A DNA stretch of 64,000 nt. Origin: Ahaetulla prasina (Eukaryota; Chordata; Lepidosauria; Squamata; Colubridae). Location of the stretch: the NCBI RefSeq assembly GCF_028640845.1, contig NC_080541.1:5733435-5797434 (forward strand), given 5' to 3'. Under the pieces are notes generated by a model. That model saw only the letters and a program-made list of their open reading frames with translations. It made no database searches and was not told the origin of the DNA. Shown here piece after piece: positions 50,669 through 61,815 of this stretch. The position numbers and the translations under genes are program-made. How positions within the stretch are numbered: the stretch's first letter is position 1; each line of letters begins with the position of its first letter.

Positions 50669-51414
50669 TCAGTGATGGCTAACCTTTTTGCCATCGCATG
50701 CCAAAAGTGGTGGGGAGTGTGGGGAGGGTGTCACACATCCGTGTGCCCATACCCATAATTCAATGCTCCTCTGCACCCCCTCACCTCCCGTGAGACCCTC
50801 CTGCGCTCCCCTCGCTTAATCTGTATGCTAATCTGTATGCAGACTACTCTGAACTGGTCTTTCCCATCTGCTAATAAAACCCCGAGTGCCGTTGAAATGC
50901 CTGCTTAAAATGACTGGCACAACAAGGGTAATGATTGACTGAGGGCGTTTTACCCACATCTGTTTATCATTTAGCCAAAAAAAAAAAAAAAACCCCGAAC
51001 AAAAAAGAGATGAAACAGCAATTGGGGTCTTGCCTCATCAAGCTGCTTGGCTGAAATCTTGATTGCTCTTCCAGGCAGGGTGTAGAGATTGGACGTAATC
51101 TTGCTATTTTTGCACAATGGGGCTTATAATGGTGGATAAACCATTCCTGACCCCAGTCAATTTGATTATTATGCTTCCTAGCCCTAAAAAAAAAAAAAAA
51201 AATCTCCATCTCTGACCTTATCAGGGGGGCATCTAAATGGATTTTCTGGGCCGCACATAATGAAAAATCCATGTCCCCTTCTTGAGGCCTCGCCACGGAT
51301 CTCATTATAACTTTCATAGCAGTTCCCCTCCTTAGGTGCTGTGACTTAGAAAAAAGCCTCCTTAAAATGACTTTGATTTGGAAGCCACAAAAGCTCCCGG
51401 TTTTGAGGCCTGGA
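50669..51414. other. h4 half-element, then unassigned
   Basis: 50673-50820 begins CAGTGATGGCTAACCTTTTTG and resembles the left part of h4. Bases 50821-51414 hold A-runs (50974-50990, 51185-51201) and nothing else recognisable. Confidence 0.45.
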
Positions 51415-51566
51415 TCAGAAAGAAAGAAAGAAAGGAAGAAAGGAACGAAGGAAGGAAGGAAGGAGGGAGGGAGGGAGGGAGGGAGGAAGGAAGAAAGAAA
51501 AAAGAAAGAAAGGAGGGAGGGAGGGAGGGAAGGAAGGGAGGAAGGAAGGAAGGAAGGAAGGAAGGA

Positions 51567-51618
<52 letters not shown>

Positions 51619-51620
51619 GA
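51415..51620 (+). repeat. GAAAGAAGG polypurine microsatellite
   Basis: GAAA, GAAG and GGAG units in blocks, nearly all purine, with GAAA runs at both ends. Confidence 0.95.
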
Positions 51621-51732
51621 CATTTAAAAGACTTTTTGGAGGGGGGTTCTGCTCTCAAAGGACAAGGAGGAGAAAACGAAGGCCGCAGTGTATGTAATAT
51701 AAGAGCGTTGGATAATTCTTCCAGTTCACAAT

Positions 51733-52930
51733 CAGTGGTGGAATTCCAATTTTTTACTACTGGTTCTGTGGGCGTGGCTTGGTGGGCATGGTGTGGCGTG
51801 GTGGGGTGTGGTGGGTGTGGTATGGCTTGGTGGGCGTGGCAGGGGAAGGATACTGCAAAATCCCCATTCCCACCCCACTCCTGGGGGAAGGATACTGCAA
51901 AATCTCCATTCCCACCCCACTCCAGGGGAAGGATACTGCAAAATCCCCATTCCCTCCCCACTCCTGGGGGAAGGATACTGCAAAAACCCCATTCCCTCCC
52001 CACTCCTGGGGGAAGGATACTGCAAAATCCCCATTCCCTTCCCACTCCTGGGGGAAGGATACTGCAAAATCCCCATTCCCTCCCCACTCCTGGGGGAAAG
52101 GATACTGCAAAATTCCCTCCCCACTCCTGGGGGAAGGATACTGCAAAATCCCCATTCCCGCCCCATTCCTGAGGGAAGGATACTGCAAAATCCCCATTCC
52201 CTCCCCACTCCTAGGGGAAGGATACTGCAAAATCCCCATTCCCTCCCCACTCCTGGGGGAAGGATACTGCAAAATCCCCATTTCCTCTCCACTCCTGGGA
52301 GAAAGGATAATGCAAAATCCCCATTTCCCACCCCACTCCTGGGGAAGGATACTGCAAAATCTCCATTCCCTCCCCACTCCAGGGGAAGTATACTGCAAAA
52401 CCCCCATTCCCTCCTCACTCCAGGGGGAAGGATACTGCAAAACCCCCATTCCCTCCCCACTCCAGGGGGAAGGATACTGCAAAATCCCCATTCCCTCCCC
52501 ACTCCTGGGGGAAGGATACTGCAAAATCCCATTCCTCCCACTCCAGGGGAAAGATACTGCAAAATTCCTCCCACTCCTGGGGGAAGGATACTGCAAAATC
52601 CCCATTCTCTCCCCACTCCTGGGGGAAGGATACTGCAAAATCCCCATTCTCTCCCCACTCCTAGGGGAAGGATACTGCAAAATCCCCATTCCCTCCCCAC
52701 TCCTGGGGGAAGGATACTGCAAAATCCCCATTTCCTCCCCACTCCTGGGAGAAAGGATAATGCAAAATCCCCATTCCCACCCCACTCCTGGGGGAAAGAA
52801 TACTGCAAAATCCCCATTCCCACCCCACTCTGGGACCAGCCAGAGGTGGCATTTGCCGGTTCTCCAAACTACTCAAAATTTCTGCTACTGGTTCTTCAGA
52901 ACCTGTCAGAACCTGCTGGATTTCACCCCA
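51733..52930. mobile_element. h3-type hAT MITE with about 24 copies of a 42-bp unit
   Basis: Left CAGTGGTGGAATTCCAA and GTTCTGTGGGCGTGG; right GGTTCTTCAGAACCTG and GCTGGATTTCACCCCA. Between 51845 and 52850, units of about 42 bp read GGAAGGATACTGCAAAATC plus CCCATTCCCTCCCCACTCCTG. Because the unit is a multiple of three and stop-free in most phases, open frames of 340-397 codons arise on both strands. These are artefacts. TSD not convincing. Confidence 0.88.
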
Positions 52931-53139
52931 GAGTCCATTCCAGTTTATTGCTGCTGATGGAAAATGCTTGCCAATATGGAGAATGATCTTACAAGTCTTA
53001 ATTATGGATGCTGCTGAAACTCAAAATTATCTGGCTCCTAAATCCCGTTTTGTAGGTTTGCAATCCTTGGGTGTGTACCTAGGCTCTGGTTTTGCTCCTG
53101 CTAATTTTAATGATTTCTTAATTCAAAGAAGATCAATAC
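52931..53139. other. Unassigned
   Basis: About 200 bp with an open 71-codon frame and no motif; could be part of the HP-B element to its right. Confidence 0.3.
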
Positions 53140-53465
53140 ATATATATGTAGGTCTTTGGTTGTTCAGGTTTTCTCCCATGTAAAATTGGAAGTGTCTTGG
53201 CGATGTTTCGACGAAGTCTCATTCGTCATCTTCAGGCTTCAGCTTCGTGCTTCTGGGAGCAATGTGTGATCGCAGCTGTTTCTTCCTTTTAACTGCTAGT
53301 GGGGGTTTGAACTGATTGGGTGGGAGCTTGGCTGTGCTCTGATTGGATGGGGGTTTTTTGTGCTCTGATTGGCTGGGGGTGTGACCTGTTTGGGTGGGGG
53401 CTTGGTTGTGCTCAGATTAGTCTGAGTTGCAGGGGGATTTGAGCTGGTGAGCTGCATTGCTGTTG
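53140..53465 (-). repeat. HP-B repeat, second copy
   Basis: The minus strand of 53235-53199 reads CTGAAGAT, stem GACGAA, loop TGAGAC, stem TTCGTC, GAAACATCGCC, with an intact GAAAC and a perfect 6-bp stem. Right of it (53245-53465) lie GCTCTGATTGG repeats spaced 30-40 bp. Only one outer arm is present, unlike 5661-5844. Confidence 0.75.
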
Positions 53466-53468
53466 TTC

Positions 53469-53927
53469 GCCCCTTATGGTCCTCTTAGGAATGGGGTGAG
53501 GTCAATAGTAGAAAGTTTTTGGTTAAAGCTTTTAGGATTATGAGAAGAGACCACAGAGTCAGGTAAAGTATTCCAAGCACTGATGATTCTGTTACAGAAG
53601 TCATATTTTTTGCAATCTAGACTAAAGTGGTTGACATTAAGTTTAAATCTATTAGTTGCTCTAGTATTATTGCAATTAAAACTGAAGTAGTCTTTAACAG
53701 GAAGGACATTACAATAGATGATTCTGTGAGTTAAGCTTAGGTCTTGTCGAAGGCGACGGAGTTCCAAGTTTTCTAAGCCTAGGATTTCAAGTCTGGTGGG
53801 ATAAGGTATTTTGTTGTTTTCAGAGGAATGGAGAACTCTTCTTGTAAAATATTTCTGGACACGTTCAATTGTATTGATGTCAGAGATGTGGTGAGGGTTC
53901 CAAACAGGCGAGCTCTATTCTAGAATT
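53469..53927 (-). mobile_element. LINE-X ORF2 C-terminus
   Basis: A 97-codon frame from 53767 to 53474 (MELRRLRQDLSLTHRII, NVLPVKDYFSFNCNNT, AWNTLPDSVVSSHNPK); the upstream segment to 53927 (YFTRRVLHSSENNK, ISDINTIERVQ) is in the same orientation. No 3' UTR is present; the left junction is with HP-B. Confidence 0.87.
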
Positions 53928-54110
53928 GGTTGGATGTCTCCTTGATCAGTTTCCATTCATTGCTTCTCGTTCTGCCTTCAGGTCTTTCGGAGAACAGGTT
54001 GACCCCTTCCTCTTTTTGGCAGCCCCTCAAATACTGGAAGACTGCTGTCATGTCACCCCTAGTCCTTCTTTTCTTTAAACTAGCCAGACCCAATTCCTGC
54101 AACCTTTATT
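53928..54110 (-). mobile_element. CR1-like fragment
   Basis: Coding remnant LQELGLASLKKRRTRGDM, FQYLRGCQKEEGVNLFSE and EGRTRSNEWKLIKE on the minus strand. Confidence 0.87.
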
Positions 54111-54277
54111 CAGATGTAAACTAGACAGGAACACGAGAGGATAAACTAATTCCATTTTATTGTAAAGCTACATTAACAGAATCTTGAAAACCTGAAAGGG
54201 CAAACTTCTCAGTGCCATTTTTAACGGCACGATCCATCAGGGTGAACCCTTCCTAAGTTTCTTACTCTATCAGTTTT
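54111..54277. other. Unassigned
   Basis: Short interval between CR1 and SINE-2 with no recognised feature. Confidence 0.3.
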
Positions 54278-54545
54278 TTATTTATTTATTTGAATTTATA
54301 TCCCGCCCTTCTCCGAAGACTCAGGGCGGCTTACACTGTGTTAAGCAATAGTCTTCATCCATTTGTATATTATATACAAAGTCAACTTTTATTGCCCCCA
54401 ACAATCTGGGTCCTCATTTTACCCACCTTATAAAGGATGGAAGGCTGAGTCAACCTTGGGCCTGGTGGGACTTGAACTTGCAGTAATTGCAAGCAGCTGT
54501 GTTAATAACAGACAGACTTAGTCTGCTGAGCCACCAGAGGCCCTT
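54278..54545 (-). mobile_element. SINE-2 copy
   Basis: TTTATATCCCGCCCTTCTCC..GGGCGGCTTACAC, TTGTATATTATATAC, GACTTGAACTTGCAG, GCTGAGCCACC; same order as 39162-39430 reversed. Confidence 0.87.
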
Positions 54546-54611
54546 GGTTAAGTCACTTAGAACTCCTGCATCTTTTCCCTGATTGCTTCCCAAGTAGCAT
54601 CTCACCATTCT

Positions 54612-55075
54612 TAAAAAGATGTGGAGACACTAGAAAGAGTGCAGAGAAGACAACTAAGATGATTAAGGGCCTGGAGACTAAAATATATGAAGAACAGTTG
54701 CAGGAATTGAGTACGTCTCATTTAATGAAAAGAAGGCCTGGGGGGCTGACATGATAGCAGTCTTCCAATATCTAAGGGGTCTGCTATAAAAAAGAGGGGG
54801 TCAACCTATTTTCCAAAGGACCCAGAAGGCAAGATAAGAAACGATGGATGGAAACTAACCAAGGAGACAAGCAACCTAGAACTAAGGATGAATTTCCTAA
54901 CGGTGAGAACAATTAACCAGTGGAACGGCTTGCCTTCAGAAGTTGTAGGTGCTCCATCCCGGGAGGCTTTTAAGAAGAAACTGGACAACCACTTGTCTGG
55001 AATGGTATAGGGTCTCCTGCTTGAGCAGCGGGGTTGGACTAGAAGACCTCCAAGGTCCCTTTCAACTCAAGGTCA
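54612..55075 (+). mobile_element. CR1-like 3' part
   Basis: AAAAAGATGTGGAGACACTAG, GGCCTGGAGACTAAAAT, AGTTGCAGGAATTGAG, AGGATGAATTTCCTAACGG, AACGGCTTGCCTTCAG and GGGTTGGACTAGAAGACCTCC. Several single-base frame breaks. Confidence 0.88.
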
Positions 55076-55270
55076 TCTCTTTTTCCTCTACTGAAAGAAC
55101 AATTTTGTTTTTATTCCTGGCAACGCCAACCTTGCCCATCACCTCAGTTAGGTAAATCTTCAACTGCGCATGAATCACAGCCGTAAAATCAAATTAAATG
55201 CTACTCGTCAAATGGACTACAGAACACCTGGCCAAGGTTGCTGCCAAAAATTAAAAATAGCCTGAAATCT
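55076..55270. other. Unassigned
   Basis: No recognised feature. Confidence 0.3.
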
Positions 55271-55975
55271 GGACAGCAATTTCTAAAGAGCATATGCACC
55301 AAGACAAATTACTTGGCCAATAAAAAATTCTATTCTATTCTACTCTACTCTACTCTACTCTACTCTACTCTACTCTACTCTATTCTATTCTATTCTATTC
55401 TATTCTATTCTATTCTATTCTATTCTATTCTATTTCTTTTATGTACACTGTGAGCCTATGCACCAAGACAAATTCCTTGTGTGTCCAATCGCACTTGGCC
55501 AATAAAAAATTCTATTCTATTCTATTCTATTCTACTCTACTCTACTCTACTCTATTCTATTCTATTCTATTCTATTCTATTCTATTCTATTCTATTCTAT
55601 TCTATTCTATTCTATTCTATTCTATTTCTTTTATGTACACTGCGAGCCTATGCACCAAGACAAATTCCTTGTGTGTCCAATCACACTTGGCCAATAAAAA
55701 ATTCTATTCTATTCTATTTCTTTTATGTACACTGAAAGCTTATGCACAAAGACAAATTCCTTGTGTGTCCAATTGCACTTGGCCAATAAAAAATTCTATT
55801 CTATTCTATTCTATTCTATTCTATTCTATTCTATTCTATTCTATTCTATTCTATTCTATTCTATTCTATTCTATTTCTTTTATGTATACTGAGAGCCTAT
55901 GCACGAAGATAAATTCCTTGTGTGTCCAATCGCACTTGGCCAATAAAAAATTCTATTCTATTCTATTCTATTCTA
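55271..55975 (+). repeat. Five tandem LINE-T 3' ends with TTCTA/CTCTA tails
   Basis: Unit: TGTACACTGNGAGCCTATGC, ACCAAGACAAATTCCTTG, CACTTGGCCAATAAAAAATTC, then TTCTA repeats of variable length. Units near 55288, 55441, 55632, 55725 and 55883. Long open frames (ILFYSILFYS-type) result from the pentamer. Confidence 0.9.
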
Positions 55976-56439
55976 AAGTTGTTTTTATGTCCCTCCAGTC
56001 TCATCACAGGAAACAAGCACCTTAGGGCTGCTGAATAGAAAGGGCCGGAGTCCGGAAACCCTTAGCATAATTTCTTGTTGACTTTCGATTGAGTTGGAAA
56101 GAAGAGAAAGGAAGGTAATATGGTTTGTATTTGATGGCAAACTACATCATGATCCATGGAGTTGTAAAGAGTTCTACACAGATGGAAACTAACCAAGGAA
56201 AGAAGCAACTTAGAACAACTTCTTGTTATGCCATATCCATCGTTGGATGTTGGCGATCCTATTTTTATCAAGTGCTGTTGAGTTTGGTCCTAACCAGTCC
56301 CTTAGGTTTTGAAGCCATGATGTTCTTCTTCTGCCTGGACCTCATTTGCCTTCAATCTTTCCTTGGAGGATTAAATGACGGATGCTGTATTTTTCCGGGT
56401 GTCGCATCACATGCCCTAGAACTAGAACCTAGAACTAGA
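55976..56439. other. Mostly unassigned, with a CR1 scrap
   Basis: GATGGAAACTAACCAAGGAAAGAAGC (56180-56205) is a CR1 scrap. The 106-codon frame at 56125 crosses it and is not a gene. Confidence 0.35.
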
Positions 56440-56632
56440 ACCTAGAACTAAGGAGAAATTTCCTAAAAGGGAAAACAATCAAAAAGTGGAACAACTTGCC
56501 TTCAAAAGTTGTGGGTGCCCCATCGCTGGAGGCTTTCAAGAAGAAACTGGACAGCCATTTGTATGAAATGGTATAGACTCTCCTGCTCGAGCAAGGGGTT
56601 GGATTAGATGACCACTAAGGTCCCTTCTAAAA
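56440..56632 (+). mobile_element. CR1-like 3' end
   Basis: CTAAGGAGAAATTTCCTAAAAGG, AACAACTTGCCTTC, GTTGTGGGTGCCCC and GGGGTTGGATTAGATGACC. Confidence 0.87.
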
Positions 56633-56639
56633 GGGATGC

Positions 56640-56930
56640 AGTGGCTCAGTGGCTAAAATGCTGAGCTTGTCGATCGAAAGGTTGAAAGTTCAGTGATTCA
56701 AATCCCTAGTGCCGCGTAAAGGGGTGAGCTCCCATTACTTGTCCCAGCTTCTGCCAACCTAGCAGTTCGAAAGCAGGTAAAAAATGCAAGTAGAAAAAAT
56801 AGGGACCACCTTTGGTGGGAAGGGAACAGCGTTCCGTGAGCCTTTGGCGTTGAGCCATGCCCGGCCACATAACAACATCAAAGGCGCACTACAACCAGTA
56901 TCAAATAACAATGGTTAAGGCTGCCAGAAG
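56640..56930 (+). mobile_element. SINE-1 copy
   Basis: AGTGGCTCAGTGGCTAAAATG (A box), GTGATTCAAATCCCTAG (B box), GGGGTGAGCTCCC, CCAACCTAGCAGTTCG, ACCACCTTTGGTGGG, GGCGTTGAGCCATGCC. Plus orientation, complement of the 6823 copy. Confidence 0.85.
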
Positions 56931-57088
56931 TTCAAGAACCTGAACTTTGTATCTCCCATTTGACACCTGAAGTGGTAAAAGAGGAGGAGGAGGAAAGGGA
57001 AAAGGAGAAGGAGAAGAAGGAAAAGGAGAAGGATTCTGGGAGCTGAAGTCCACACATTTTCAAGTAGCCAAGATTGAAAAACACTTTT

Positions 57089-57440
57089 TTTTAAATTTGA
57101 ATTTATATCCCACCCTTCTCCGAAGACTCAGGGCGGCTTACACAGTGTCAAGCAATAGTCTTCATCCATTTGTATATTATATACAAAGTCAACTTATTGC
57201 CCCCAACAATCTGGGTCCTCATTTTACCTACCTTATAAAGGATGGAAGGCTGAGTCAACCTTGGGCCTGGTGGGGCTTGAACCTGCAGTAATTGCAAGCA
57301 TCTGCTGTTAATAACAGACAGACTTAGTCTGCTGAGCCACCAGAGGCCCTTCTATAGGATCTCCTGCTCAAGCAAGCGGTTGGACTAGAAGACCTCCATG
57401 GTCCCTTCTAACCCAATAACCCTGTTATTCTATGTTATGA
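57089..57440. mobile_element. SINE-2 (-) and adjoining CR1 tail (+)
   Basis: 57089-57351: TTTATATCCCACCCTTCTCC..GGCTTACACAG to GCTGAGCCACC, SINE-2 on the minus strand. 57352-57440: ATAGGATCTCCTGCTC..GGTTGGACTAGAAGACCTCC..TTATTCTA, a CR1 3' end. Upstream 56989-57022 is a GGA/GAA run. Confidence 0.83.
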
Positions 57441-58017
57441 GTTCTAAGATTAGGAGGTACCCCATCTTACCTCAGACCTACTTTTAATGTTTCATTCCAA
57501 GACTGTCAAAACCTGTCCCTCTTTTCACCAAGCTCTTCATTTCTGGTCATTTCTACTTCTCCACCCACCTCAGTTTTACTACCATATTATTTTTCCCCCT
57601 TTCATTGCTGCTGTTTGACTGTATGAAATCAATTTTACAACTGTTAAAAGGCTGTTAAAAGTGCTGTGTAATTGGGTTTTCCTCCCTCTTTCTAGGAAAG
57701 CAAATTAACTGGACGTTTCAGTTTGCCTTGTAATGAATATAATATATTAGAAAGCATTCTTGCCTTTTAGTGTGCTGGTGCTTAATGCTAAGCTAATTGA
57801 TTTTTTAACTTATATTTGGTAATTTTAAAAAAAGTTGTCTAAATGGATGGATCTAATTAACACCTTACTGCGCTGTTGATCCTTCAAGGGACCTGCAGGA
57901 ATTTGGTCTTAAACCTCATATTGGAAGGTATTTAAAATGAGGTTGCATAAAGGTGGGTTTTTTTTCTACCTTATTTATGGTTATTGAGAAGATAGAGAGA
58001 GGGGAGAGAGAGAAAGA
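57441..58017. other. No recognised feature
   Basis: Unassigned AT-rich sequence. Confidence 0.35.
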
Positions 58018-58965
<948 letters not shown>

Positions 58966-59671
58966 AGATGAGAAAAAGGGGCAGAGAGATCTTAGCATGG
59001 GATAAAACTATGTGGTTGGTTAGAAGATGATGAAATGAATGAACCAAAAGGAGAAATAGTTTTAGGTGATGTAAATTTAAGTGCCACTGTAATTTATTTT
59101 ATGAAGTTGGGGAGTCCTCTTCATTGAATACTTATCATTCTGGGGGAAAAAGAAGAATATTTGAATTTCATTTAAAAATGAGATGGGGACTTCTTCTCTC
59201 CAGTTCAGAGGAGATAGGGCCACATCGGTCTCTGGAAGCCAGAAGCGCAGCATATGAATTGGGATATCACTATGAACCCCAAGGCGTAAGCCTCGCTATT
59301 AAGCTATGGAAAAGAGATGCAGGGAGAGTTAGAAAGTTATTAGTAGCTTCCTTTTTTCACGAATATTTTGGAATTGTCAGGGAATTAGAACGTAAGGAGG
59401 TCCCTCCTACTGGAGCACAAACCGTCAGGATATTCAGAAAAATAAACAGGTTAATGACAGTCGTCCTTCACTGTAATTCCATAGCAATTGGTATTTAAGG
59501 TTTTCCGCCGCTGATCTTGAAAGGAATAAACAGTCATTAATAATCTGAACGGCACCACAAATTCATCTTTTCCATCAAAAATGGGAATGTTCTCATCTCT
59601 AACAGGGTACAAATTTCACAACCGAGCAACGGGTTGCGTGAAGGAATCTTCCCTATAGTTGTTTCTGAGGT
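58966..59671. other. Unassigned, with an unexplained 124-codon frame
   Basis: The frame 59124-59498 (MNTYHSGGKRRIFEFHLK start, ending TVVLHCNSIAIGI) is not repeat-derived as far as I can tell, but has no motif and no recognisable splice or promoter context. Most likely chance. Confidence 0.3.
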
Positions 59672-59751
<80 letters not shown>

Positions 59752-60372
59752 TCTCTACATGGGGCTGCCCTTGAGGTGCACCCGGAGGCTGCAGTTAGTC
59801 CAGAATGCAGCTGCGCGAGTGGTAATGGGAGCCGCCCGTGGCTCCCACGTAACACCACTGCTCCGTAGTCTGCACTGGCTTCCTGTAGTCTTTCGGGTGC
59901 GCTTCAAGATCCTGGTTACCACCTTTAAAGCGCTCCATGGCTTAGAACCCGGGTACTTACAAGACCGCCTGCTGTTACCTTATGCCTCCCATCGACCCGT
60001 ACGCTCTCACAGAGAGGGCCTTCTCAGGGTGCCGTCCGCCAAACAATGTCGGCTGGCGGCCCCCAGGAGTAGGGCCTTCTCTGTGGGAGCACCGACGCTC
60101 TGGAACGAACTCCCCCCTGGCTTACGTCAAGTGCCTGATCTTCGGACCTTTCGTCGTGAGCTAAAAACATATTTATTCACTCAAGCAGGACTGGCATAAA
60201 TAGTTGATTTTAAATTGGGGTCTTAGTGATTTTAAATTTTTAAATTTTTTAAATTATCGGCCGTTTATCAATAGTTTCTTTTAATTTCTTTTAATTGTAT
60301 ATATTCTGTATTTTATTCCGGCTGTACACCGCCCTGAGTCCTTCGGGAGAAGGGCGGTATAAAAATCTAATA
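59672..60372 (+). mobile_element. L2-type LINE 3' end with TTTA array on its left
   Basis: TTTA run 59672-59749. A 147-codon open frame (59759-60199): [79 protein letters not shown]. 3' end ACACCGCCCTGAGTCC..GGGCGGTATAAAAATC and AATAAATAAATAAA. Confidence 0.9.
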
Positions 60373-60391
60373 AAATAAATAAATAAAATAT

Positions 60392-60470
<79 letters not shown>

Positions 60471-60527
60471 TTATTCATACTTTTATACTGCCCTATCTCC
60501 CTAGGGACTCAGGGTTTAGCTTAGATT
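60373..60527 (-). mobile_element. TTTA array and minus-strand L2 3' tip
   Basis: TTTA units (60391-60470), then TATACTGCCCTATCTCCC and GGGACTCAGGG, an L2 3' end facing the other copy tail to tail. Confidence 0.8.
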
Positions 60528-60531
60528 AAAT

Positions 60532-61200
60532 GAACAGAGTTGGAAGGGACCTTGTAGGTCATCTAGTCCAGCCCCCCACCCAAGCAGGAGACCCTACACC
60601 ATTTCTGACAAATGGCAGTCCAGTCTCTTCTTGGAAGCATCCAGTGATGAAGCTTCCACAACTCCTGAAGGCAGCTTCTGTTCCATTGGTTGATTGTTCT
60701 CATTGTCAGAAAATTTCACCTTATTTTCCGGTTGAATCTCTCCTGGATCAGTTTCCATCCATGATTCCTTGTCTGGCCTTCGAGTGCTTTGGAAAATAGG
60801 TTGACCCCCATCCTCTCTGTGGCAGCCCCTCAAATATTGGAAGACTGCTATCTTGTCTCCCCTGGTCCTTCTCTTCACTAGACTAGCCATGCCTAGTTCC
60901 TGCAACTGTTCTTCGTATGTTTTAACCTCATCTTGGTTGCTATTCTCTGCACTTTTTCTAGGGTCTCAACATCTGTTTTATAGTCTGGTGGCCAAAACTG
61001 GATGCAGTATTCTAGGTGTGGTCTTACTAAGGCTTTATAGATTGGTATTAGTCCCTTACGTGATCTTTAATGTATCCCTCTGTTAATGCAGTTTAGGATT
61101 GCATTGGCTTTTTTGGCTGCCGCCACACACTGCTACCTCATATTTAACTGGTTATCCACTAAGACTCCAAGATCCCTCTCACAGTTCCTGCTAGTTCCTG
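60532..61200 (-). mobile_element. CR1-like LINE 3' part
   Basis: ACAGAGTTGGAAGGGACCTTG to CCACTAAGACTCCAAGATCCC. Coding remnant [32 protein letters not shown], then upstream thumb-region codons with frame breaks (TAGTAAGACC-type segment at 61020). Confidence 0.87.
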
Positions 61201-61256
61201 CTTCTGCAGAAGACAGAAGAAAATCAAGTTACGATGGAGAAGGCAAACTAACAGAA

Positions 61257-61745
61257 ATAACAGAGTTTGAAGGGACCTTGGAAGTCTTCCAGTCCAACCC
61301 CCTGCTTAAGCAGGAAATCCTATACCATATCAGACAAATGGTTGTCCAATCTCTTCTTAAACATCCACAACTTCTGGAGGCAAGTGGTTCCACTGGCTAA
61401 TTGTCCTCACTGTTGGAAGTTTCTCATTAATTCCAGGTTACTTCTCTCATTGAATAGTTTCCACCCATTGCTTCTTGTCCTGCCCTCAGGTGCTTTGGAG
61501 AATAGCTTGACTTCCTCTTCTTTGTGGCAACCCCTGAGATATTGGGAAGACTACTATCATTTCACCCCTAGTATCTCTTTTCAATAAACTAGACATACCC
61601 AAATTCTGTAACTGTTCTTCATATGTTTTAGCCTCCAGCCACCTAATAATCTTTGTTGCTCTTCTCTGCACTCTTTCTAGAGTCTCCACATCTATTTTAT
61701 AACCTGGTGCCCAAAACTAGATGCAAGATTCCAAATCTGCTCTTA
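61257..61745 (-). mobile_element. CR1-like LINE 3' part
   Basis: ACAGAGTTTGAAGGGACCTTGG..CAACCCCCTGCTTAAG to CCCAAAACTAGATGC; remnant [21 protein letters not shown] and EEQLQNLGMSSLL. Confidence 0.87.
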
Positions 61746-61815
61746 CCAAGGCATTATAAAATGTTAGTAACACTTCTGCTCATGTCTTCAATACCTATCA
61801 ACATTTCAAGCTAGT

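Noticed and set aside
51757..52986. Open frames of 342-397 codons on both strands
   Set aside because: They follow from a stop-free 42-bp minisatellite whose length is a multiple of three; repeats read as the same 14-residue motif in several phases.
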